64,000 bases of DNA from Streptomyces changanensis. GTDB taxonomy: Bacteria > Actinomycetota > Actinomycetes > Streptomycetales > Streptomycetaceae. Location of the stretch: positions 186,001 through 250,000 of the forward strand of contig NZ_CP102332.1 of assembly GCF_024600715.1 (NCBI RefSeq). The letters are read 5' to 3'. The translations under genes were made by a program, and so were the position numbers. Position 1 is the stretch's first letter. Each line of letters starts with the position of its first letter. The notes under the pieces are model-generated. The model was not told where the DNA came from. It searched no databases and worked only from the letters and a program-made list of their open reading frames with translations. Shown in pieces: positions 58,630 through 64,000 of this stretch.

Positions 58630-59196
58630 TCACTCGGCCCCTGATGCCGCCGGCTCGGGCTCCGGGGGCCCGTCGCAGAAGCCGGTCCGGCAGCAGACGG
58701 GCAGGAGGTCGGGGACGGCCTCCCGGACGCGCCGCAGCCGGGCCCGGTCGGGCTCCACCACGGTGAGGATCTCGAAGGCGGTCCCGGCGTCCCCCACGCA
58801 GCGGCCCGACACCACCTCCCCGTACAGCGACCACAGGCCCTGCCGGGTGATGGTCCGGCACCGCTCCGGCAGGTCGAGGCCGCGCCGGGCGGACACGGGG
58901 TCGGTGCCCTCACCCGCCACCGTGAGCTGCAGGAGGTCCAGGAACCAAGTGCGGGCCGCCGGCGGAATCGTGTCCGCGAGGGCGGCGAGGGCGACAGAGG
59001 TCACCGCGGGGGCCGGCTCCCACAGGGTGGCCGGGGACCATACGTGGCCCTCCAGGAGACCGTCGGGGCCGCCGGGGGCGGGAGTCTCCCGGGCGGACTC
59101 CAGGAGGTCCCGCGCCAGGTGGGCGGCGGAGGCGCCGCACCCGCACGTCATGCGCTCCCAGTCGTGGCGGGCAGCCTCCGCCCTGATCAGTCTCAT
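58630..59196 (-). CDS. Hypothetical protein, 188 aa
   Basis: Begins MRLIRAEAARHDWERMTCGCG and runs through AVTSVALAALADTIPPAARTWFLDLLQLTVAG, WSLYGEVVSG, TAFEILTVVEPDRARLRRV and a Cys-rich end (VCCRTGFC). An all-helical, HEAT-like protein of a family I recall from Streptomyces without known function. Cys near both ends could bind metal. ATG at 59196. Confidence 0.65.
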   Translation of the reverse strand: MRLIRAEAARHDWERMTCGCGASAAHLARDLLESARETPAPGGPDGLLEGHVWSPATLWEPAPAVTSVALAALADTIPPAARTWFLDLLQLTVAGEGTDPVSARRGLDLPERCRTITRQGLWSLYGEVVSGRCVGDAGTAFEILTVVEPDRARLRRVREAVPDLLPVCCRTGFCDGPPEPEPAASGAE

Positions 59197-59237
59197 GGCC
59201 GCCCACCCTACGGGGCCGCCGGAGCCCCCACCGAACG

Positions 59238-59279
59238 CGTGTCGGGGGCCGCGGCCGGACGGCCGCGGCCCCCGACACG
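59238..59279. terminator. 19-base-stem hairpin
   Basis: 59238-59256 (CGTGTCGGGGGCCGCGGCC) pairs perfectly with 59261-59279 over GGAC, between two minus-strand genes; it terminates the upstream one (59341-59727). Confidence 0.8.
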
Positions 59280-59340
59280 GGTGGCGCGCACAGCGCTGCT
59301 GGTGGTGCCGGCACGCCGGAGCCGGGCGTGCCGCCGGGAC

Positions 59341-59727
59341 TCAGATGCGGCCGCCCGTCAGACGGGTGACCGGGCCGTGGGCGCGCAGGACGGACCTGCG
59401 CCCACCGGCGTAGGCGCCGACGGCCACGGCTGTCGCGGCCGCCGCGACACCGCCGGCGGTGACGGCGTTGGCCTTCAGGAGGCCGAGCGCCGGTACGGCG
59501 GCCTTGCGCCACACGCCGTTGACCGTCGACGTCAGGGCCTGGGCCTGGGTGGCGAGCACGCCCCCGGTCGCCTTGCCCGCCTCGCCCGCGCCGTCGGTGG
59601 CGGCGCGGGTCGTGTCGCGGGCCGTCCTTCTGGCCGTGCTGGTGGCGGTGCGGGCCCGCCCGTTCGCGGCACTGGTGTCGGTGGCCGTGTCCTTGCCGCT
59701 GCTCTTGTTCTTGTCCGTTTCACTCAT
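59341..59727 (-). CDS. Hypothetical protein with one hydrophobic segment, 128 aa
   Basis: A polar, Lys/Ser/Thr-rich N-terminus (KNKSSGKDTATDTSAANGRARTA) with Ala-rich amphipathic repeats (ARRTARDTTRAAT), a helix VTAGGVAAAATAVAVGAYAGG, and a basic end. Reminiscent of small stress or membrane-associated proteins. GGTTT and GGGTTA about 14 bases apart, at roughly 59738-59760 on the minus strand, resemble a SigB-type promoter. Confidence 0.6.
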   Translation of the reverse strand: MSETDKNKSSGKDTATDTSAANGRARTATSTARRTARDTTRAATDGAGEAGKATGGVLATQAQALTSTVNGVWRKAAVPALGLLKANAVTAGGVAAAATAVAVGAYAGGRRSVLRAHGPVTRLTGGRI

Positions 59728-60208
59728 GGGGTGCGCCTAACCCGTCTTCAGCCGCGAAAACCGGTTCAGGTAAGGCGGCTTGAAGTGGACGGGTTCCCGG
59801 GCGCCCGCCCCGCTCGTGGCTCCGGCTGCCGACTCCGCTCGGGCGCCGGTGAGTTGTCCGCCCTCCGGTGCGGGCGGGTGCGTCCGACCCGGTGCGGGCG
59901 GGTGCGTGCGGGTGCGTGCGGCCCGGTGCGGGCTCGCCCAAGGCGGTGGTGGGGAGGAGGGTGTCGGGCGCCGCACCCGCGCGGGCGTCGTCGCCGTACG
60001 GGGTCTCCGGCAGGGCGGGCCGGTGTACCGGCCGTCCTCGGCGCCAAAGGCAGGTAGCCGCCCGGCGCCGTGGGGAAGGGGGGGTCGCGGGCGGAGTGCG
60101 TCGCGCCACGCGGGGAGGGCCGCGGAACGGACCCGTGGGGGAAGTCCTGGGGAGGGCGAGAGGTGGAGTCGTGGGAGGGAGGGGCGTGGGACCGTCGGTG
60201 GGGTGGGG
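59728..60208. other. Intergenic region with GGTGCGGGCGGGTGCGT repeats
   Basis: No gene. Units of GGTGCGGGCGGGTGCGT and GCGGGTGCGTGCGG run from about 59868 to 59935. The remainder is GC-rich without a recognisable signal. Confidence 0.5.
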
Positions 60209-60547
60209 TCAGCGACGGCCGGCCGGCTCGCCGGCGCCCGTGGTGTCGAAGAGGGAGTACGCCTCCGTGAGGTCGAGCAGGTGCCTCGGCTGGTCCTGGA
60301 GGCCAGTGAGGACCATGCGGCTCCCGTCGCCCTGGACGCGACGGCGCAGCCTCAGCAGCAGGTTGAGGCCGGTGGAGTCCATGAAGGAGACACCCGACAG
60401 GTCGAGGCGCAGCGTCTTGCCGCCCACCGGGAGGACGGTGCACGCCTCCTCGACGCGGGGGCAGGTGGTGAGGTCCATCTCGCCCGTGACGGCGACGACG
60501 GTGCCGTATGGGTGGTGGGTGACGGCGACGGTGAAGGTATCGGACAT
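60209..60547 (-). CDS. STAS-domain anti-sigma factor antagonist, 112 aa
   Basis: VVAVTGEMDLTTCPRVEEAC, LRLDLSGVSFMDSTGLNLLLRLRRRV, and GLQDQPRHLLDLTEAYSLF. The Ser in FMDSTG (about residue 58) is the residue an anti-sigma kinase phosphorylates and a PP2C phosphatase resets. ATG at 60547 with GAGAGGGG. The kinase and sigma partners are not in the window; the only PP2C-type gene here is the broken one at 4.0-5.3 kb. Confidence 0.92.
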   Translation of the reverse strand: MSDTFTVAVTHHPYGTVVAVTGEMDLTTCPRVEEACTVLPVGGKTLRLDLSGVSFMDSTGLNLLLRLRRRVQGDGSRMVLTGLQDQPRHLLDLTEAYSLFDTTGAGEPAGRR

Positions 60548-60942
60548 GGTTCGCCCCTCTCGGGGATCGAGCCCATGACGGCCGCCTCGGGGGGCGCCCG
60601 TCGAGCGCGCGGCGTCGGGCCGCGCGCAGCCGAGCGAGAACCACCCGTACCGTGACCGGGCCACCGACCGTGACCCCGGGACGGCGCGGGGTTCCCCCGC
60701 CAGACCAGGCTGGCTCCTGCCACAGTGACACACCGCGAGCGCCCGGTGCCAGTGGCTCCCGCCTCCGTACGCGCGCGGGGCGGGGCACGGCCGGCGACCC
60801 GTGCGCGGGGGCGCGGGACGGCCGCCGTGCGGGCGCCCCGGGGCGTGGGCGGGGCGCGTTCCCCCACCGGTGTGGTCCGTTCGGCTGACATGTGGCCGCC
60901 GACTTCCTAGAGTTACGGGTCTCAGGTGTTCCGGGGGGTGCC
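60548..60942. other. Intergenic region
   Basis: About 395 bases between divergent genes, no recognisable gene or clear promoter. GC-rich throughout. Confidence 0.5.
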
Positions 60943-63339
60943 ATGAGACAACCGGCCGGCAGGGGGCGACTCGTCCTCCTCTGTGTCTTCCTGGTGGTGC
61001 TGGGCGGTCCGTGGTCACGTGACGTACTCCTCGAATGGTCGACGGACCACGTCGGGCTGGAGCTGCTGCGCCGGGCACTGTTCGTACCGGGATGGCAGCC
61101 GGAGCCCGGGTCGCACCCCTTCCTGCGCGCCTACGCCTGGTTGGGCGGGCTGACGCTGATCGGGCTGATCGCCGGGATCCTGCTGCTCGTCCCCCGGCTG
61201 GTGGGCCGGGCGCCCGCGGGCGGTGTGCGGTGGGCGGCCTCCGCCGGTACCGGGGTGTTCCTCTCGGTGGGCAGCAGCACGCTGGCCTGGCTGGCCGTCG
61301 AGACCGTCGAGCCGGGCCTCCTCCTCGCCTTCGGCCAGGGCGGCTCCTTCCCGGTGCTGTTCGTCGACGGGCTGGTCTTCGGCGTGCTGCTGGGCCTCCT
61401 CATCGCCGTCGTCGGGTACGGCCGGGCCCCGAAGGCCCCGGGCGCCGTGCGCCCCGCGGCGTCCCGCAACCGTGAACGGAGTGCCGCCGTGTCCGACTTA
61501 CCCGACGATCGGCCGGTGGCCGTCGCGACCGGCACGTCGCCCGGCGACGTGACCCGCTACCTGTGCGCCGCCGCGTACACCGACCCGGCCTTCGCCGACC
61601 GCGTCGTGGAGGACGTGCTGGGCGACGGGCTCGGCGCCATCGCCGCCTCGCCGGGCGTCGACCTGGTGCCGGTGGCGCGGCACAGCCTGACCGCGGGCAG
61701 GCTGCGCCGCGAGCGGGACCGCAGGCTGACCGCCGCCTTCGGTCTCGTCGCGGTGTTCGCCCCCCTGTGGCTGCTGTTCGCGCGGCTCGCCCTGGGGGCG
61801 CTCGGGTCGGCGTCGCGGACGCGTCGGCGCGCGGTGCGGGGGCGGGAGCTGCCGCCCACGTCGGCGACGTCGTGGCGACTTGCCGGTACGGCGGGCGCGC
61901 TGCTCGTCGCCGGGGTGCTGCTGGGCGCCGCCCTGTCGGCGGTCCCCTTCCCCGGGCCGCTGGCCTGGCTGACCGGCGGCTACCTGTGGGGGGTCCCCGC
62001 GCTCCTCGCCGTGGTGGCCTGCTGCGCCCTGGTGGTGCGGACCGTCGTGGACGAGGAGCTGGACGTGGACGCGCGACTGCGGGGCGCGTTGCGGCGCGAC
62101 ACGTTCGACCCGGAGAGGTTGCCGCGACCGGGGCACCTGGAGCCGTGGGCGGCCGCGCGGATCGCGGCCGTGGCCGACGCCCAGCGGGGCAACGTCAGCT
62201 GCTACAGCGGCCATTCACCGTTCGTCGGGTACGGCAGGCGCGACGGGGAGTGGACGCTGTCGGTGCCGCTGCTGCCCGCCGACCCGGGTCCGGGCGGGGA
62301 GCGCGGTCCCCGGACCGTCGGCGGCTTCGACGCCTGGGACGTCGTGGAGCGGCTGCGGCACCGGTTGCGCGGGGCGGCACAGGAGCCGGGGGCGCCCCTG
62401 CGGGGCGTCGGAAGCGGGGATCGGGCCACCGGACGGGCCGCCGCGGAACGTGACGGGGCCGGTGGGTGGGACGGCGCGGGCGGGCGGGACGGCCTCGGCG
62501 GGCGGCCCGGCGCGGAGGGGCGCATCGAGGGGCTGGTGGTGGAGGACCGGGTGTTCGTCAGCGGCAGGGAGGTCGTACGGGACGGGCGGCTGCTGCCCGA
62601 CCCGCTGCGGCCGCCCGCCACGCGGCTGCCCACCGAGGCGCTGCGGTGGATCGCGCGGCGCCCGGACGGTGTCGCGCGGCACTTCCTCGCCTCCCACGTA
62701 CCGCTGTGGGGCGGGGAGATCGTGCCGACGCACTTCCTGCACGTGGCGGTGGAGGGTAGGACGTTGCACCTGCGGTGCGAGCGGTTCGTCCTGGGGCCGG
62801 TACGGCGTGACCTGCATGTGGTGGACCTGCTGCCGGCGGGCGCCCCCACCGCACGGCGGCGCCGCTCGTTGGCGCTGCGGGCGCTGCGGCGGTCGGGGGG
62901 CGCGCTGTGGGCGGCGCCGCGGTCGTGCCTGTCGGACGCCCTCGCCGACCGGCGCAGGCGGGTGCGTCGGCGCCACGAGGCGCGGGCCGCGGGCGACGAC
63001 CCCGCGTACGACCGCGGCGCGCGGATCAGCGTCCGCGAGGCCGCGCAGGGGCCCGAGTACTTCCACCACTTCCAGCTGGTCGACGCCCTGCGGACGCTGA
63101 ACGCCCTCGACCGGCACGCGCTGGCGGCCGTCCGGGACTTCCTCGACGACCACGGGGTCGACACGACCGACTTCCGGACCCAGACCCAGACCATCCTCAA
63201 CCACGGCGTGCTGCAGACGGGCGGGGTGAGCGTGGTCGGGAACCAGGCCGTCGGCACCGGCGCCCAGGCGACCGCGAAGTCGACCACGGCGCGGGCCGGT
63301 GGCCCGCCGCCGCCGTCCGGCCCCACGGCCACCCGATGA
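60943..63339 (+). CDS. Large multi-pass membrane protein with C-terminal pairing motif, 798 aa
   Basis: About seven membrane helices: four near residues 9-150 (LLCVFLVVLGGPW, LTLIGLIAGILLLV, GTGVFLSVGSSTLAWLAV, GLVFGVLLGLLIAVVG) and about three near 260-365 (LVAVFAPLWLLFARLALGALG, GALLVAGVLLGAALS, VPALLAVVACCALVV). A long cytoplasmic-type part follows (EALRWIARRPDGVARHF, FLHVAVEGRTLHLRC, EYFHHFQLVDALRTLNAL). Residues 751-778 hold a motif, VGNQAVG at its core, shared with the next protein. Codon 186 (61498-61500) is TTA. No known family; ATG at 60943 after GGGGGG. Confidence 0.75.
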   Translation: MRQPAGRGRLVLLCVFLVVLGGPWSRDVLLEWSTDHVGLELLRRALFVPGWQPEPGSHPFLRAYAWLGGLTLIGLIAGILLLVPRLVGRAPAGGVRWAASAGTGVFLSVGSSTLAWLAVETVEPGLLLAFGQGGSFPVLFVDGLVFGVLLGLLIAVVGYGRAPKAPGAVRPAASRNRERSAAVSDLPDDRPVAVATGTSPGDVTRYLCAAAYTDPAFADRVVEDVLGDGLGAIAASPGVDLVPVARHSLTAGRLRRERDRRLTAAFGLVAVFAPLWLLFARLALGALGSASRTRRRAVRGRELPPTSATSWRLAGTAGALLVAGVLLGAALSAVPFPGPLAWLTGGYLWGVPALLAVVACCALVVRTVVDEELDVDARLRGALRRDTFDPERLPRPGHLEPWAAARIAAVADAQRGNVSCYSGHSPFVGYGRRDGEWTLSVPLLPADPGPGGERGPRTVGGFDAWDVVERLRHRLRGAAQEPGAPLRGVGSGDRATGRAAAERDGAGGWDGAGGRDGLGGRPGAEGRIEGLVVEDRVFVSGREVVRDGRLLPDPLRPPATRLPTEALRWIARRPDGVARHFLASHVPLWGGEIVPTHFLHVAVEGRTLHLRCERFVLGPVRRDLHVVDLLPAGAPTARRRRSLALRALRRSGGALWAAPRSCLSDALADRRRRVRRRHEARAAGDDPAYDRGARISVREAAQGPEYFHHFQLVDALRTLNALDRHALAAVRDFLDDHGVDTTDFRTQTQTILNHGVLQTGGVSVVGNQAVGTGAQATAKSTTARAGGPPPPSGPTATR

Positions 63340-63350
63340 CAGGAGGGAAC

Positions 63351-63761
63351 GTGCCCCGTCAAGCCGATCCGTCGCCCGGCGAGCCGGGCGAGGCCCGCGT
63401 GCTCAACTTCGGCGTCCAGCAGTACGGGGGGCAGAGCTCCGTCGGCAACCAGGCGGTCGGTCCGGGCGCGCGCGCCGTGGCCGCCCATGTCTCGGTGCAG
63501 GCGCCGTCGGCGGACCAGCGGGCCGAGGTGGAGGCCCTGCTGCTGCTCGTCGAGCGGTTGCTGGACGAGCACCGGGCCGCGCTGCCGGACCAGGAGTCGC
63601 CCCGTACCGAACTGCGCCGGTTGCGCGAGGAGCTGGACGAGGGAGAGCCGGAGCCGGGGGTGGTGCGGCGGGCCCTGGAGCGGCTGGCGCTGTTCGCCCA
63701 GCCCGCGGCGCCGCTGGCGGCCGCCGTGGCCGAACTGACGCGGGTCGTGCAGTCCTTCTGA
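63351..63761 (+). CDS. DUF5955-like small protein with N-terminal pairing motif, 136 aa
   Basis: AGGAGGG precedes GTG 63351, 12 bases after the previous stop, so it is one operon. Residues 17-44 repeat the motif of the preceding protein (VGNQAVGPGARAVA). The rest is a charged helical domain (EALLLLVERLLDEHRAAL, ELRRLREELDEGEPEP, ALERLALFAQPAAPL) as in the DUF5955 family. It probably interacts with the larger protein through the shared motif. Confidence 0.7.
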   Translation: MPRQADPSPGEPGEARVLNFGVQQYGGQSSVGNQAVGPGARAVAAHVSVQAPSADQRAEVEALLLLVERLLDEHRAALPDQESPRTELRRLREELDEGEPEPGVVRRALERLALFAQPAAPLAAAVAELTRVVQSF

Positions 63762-63781
63762 CGCCGCTCACCTCGTGCGGG

Positions 63782-63822
63782 CTTCTGGTCCAGACCTCTT
63801 GACGAAAGGTCTGGACCAGAAG
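63782..63822. promoter_or_regulatory. Chitinase-type operator pair (DasR-like sites) around a -35
   Basis: TGGTCCAGACCT (63786-63797) and its inverse AGGTCTGGACCA (63807-63818) flank TTGACG (63799-63804); the whole is a 16-base inverted repeat CTTCTGG.../...CCAGAAG. The same 12-base unit is the repeat described in Streptomyces chitinase promoters and resembles DasR sites (TGGTCTAGACCA). It controls the gene starting at 63929. Confidence 0.85.
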
Positions 63823-63928
63823 ACCCTGGCCTTCCGTCGAGTGCCGTCGAGCGCCTGTCGCATCCGTCGGGCGCCGTCGAGGGTGGCGCCCGGGGGACGT
63901 CGAGGGACGCCGGGGAAGGAGCGCGGAC

Positions 63929-64000
63929 ATGCCGCGACACGGAAGGACGTCACTGGCTCTGGGGCTCGCCGCGGCGGTCCTCGCGCACCTGCCGGCCGCG
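63929..64000 (+). CDS. N-terminus of a secreted protein, probably a chitinase (cut by the window end)
   Basis: AAGGAG lies 9 bases before ATG 63929. The 24 visible codons form a signal peptide start: MPRHGRTSLALGLAAAVLAH. No mature part is seen. The chitinase-type operator just upstream suggests a chitin- or N-acetylglucosamine-related enzyme, inferred from the promoter only. Confidence 0.6.
   Translation, partial: MPRHGRTSLALGLAAAVLAHLPAA

Overview
The window is very GC-rich (long runs of G/C, codon third positions almost all G or C), with GTG starts, GTGA/ATGA stop-start overlaps, purine-rich ribosome sites, long hairpins without T-tracts between convergent genes, and a few rare TTA leucine codons. 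Gene families (ECF42 sigma factor with a YCII partner, DUF6153/DUF305, DUF4230, VanZ, PL1 and PL3 pectate lyases, many small actinobacterial hypotheticals) point to a Streptomyces or close relative, in chromosomal accessory or arm-like DNA rather than the conserved core. There is no tRNA, rRNA, CRISPR array or intact mobile element; one IS630 remnant is present.

Layout. 1-6 kb: end of a class III aminotransferase, two overlapping zinc-ribbon minigenes, a lipoprotein that seems to start at ATC, a secreted beta-helix protein, and a PP2C-type phosphatase gene broken by an internal deletion. 6-16 kb: alpha/beta hydrolase plus membrane protein, an AAC(6')-like acetyltransferase, a tryptophan 2,3-dioxygenase-like gene, a MerR regulator with a divergent old yellow enzyme, a VOC protein, a frameshifted Nudix gene, DUF6153 and DUF305 proteins, and NAD synthetase. 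16-30 kb: reductase and GlxA-type AraC regulator, a helix-turn-helix/membrane pair and an XRE/DUF2975 pair each with an obvious operator, PL1 pectate lyase, dehalogenase-type hydrolase, DedA, small hydrophobic proteins, the ECF42 sigma unit and a LuxR-type regulator. 30-46 kb: subtilisin, S41 peptidase, a minigene built on two hexanucleotide repeats, a PheS-like stand-alone ligase, the IS630 remnant, a FUSC exporter, an SDR, PL3 pectate lyase with palindromic upstream sites, XRE-cupin/DUF6126, phosphoesterase, TPR protein and cytochrome b561. 46-60 kb: cobinamide hydrolase CbiZ, two coupled CNNM/CorC transporters, VanZ, TetR, an SGNH hydrolase, a ferredoxin/P450/TetR group, a salicyloyl-CoA-hydroxylase-like flavoenzyme, and a coupled three-gene unit (haem-oxygenase-like diiron protein, HemK2-like methyltransferase, CDGSH protein). 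60-64 kb: STAS protein, a large multi-pass protein followed by a small partner, then a chitinase-type promoter with the first codons of a secreted protein.

How genes work together. Plant-polymer use is suggested by two pectate lyases, a secreted beta-helix protein, two peptidases and the DasR-like sites at the right end. A small tailoring group (SGNH acyltransferase-like, ferredoxin, P450, flavin monooxygenase, diiron protein, methyltransferase) lies at 51-58 kb; its P450 carries a TTA codon, so it may depend on bldA.

The strongest candidates for something undescribed are: the two adjacent genes at 60.9-63.8 kb that share a 28-residue motif (19 identities) in otherwise unrelated proteins, resembling paired signalling motifs; the stand-alone PheS/FDX-ACB ligase at 34.4-35.5 kb; and the diiron/methyltransferase/CDGSH operon. 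All functions are read from sequence only, without database searches.
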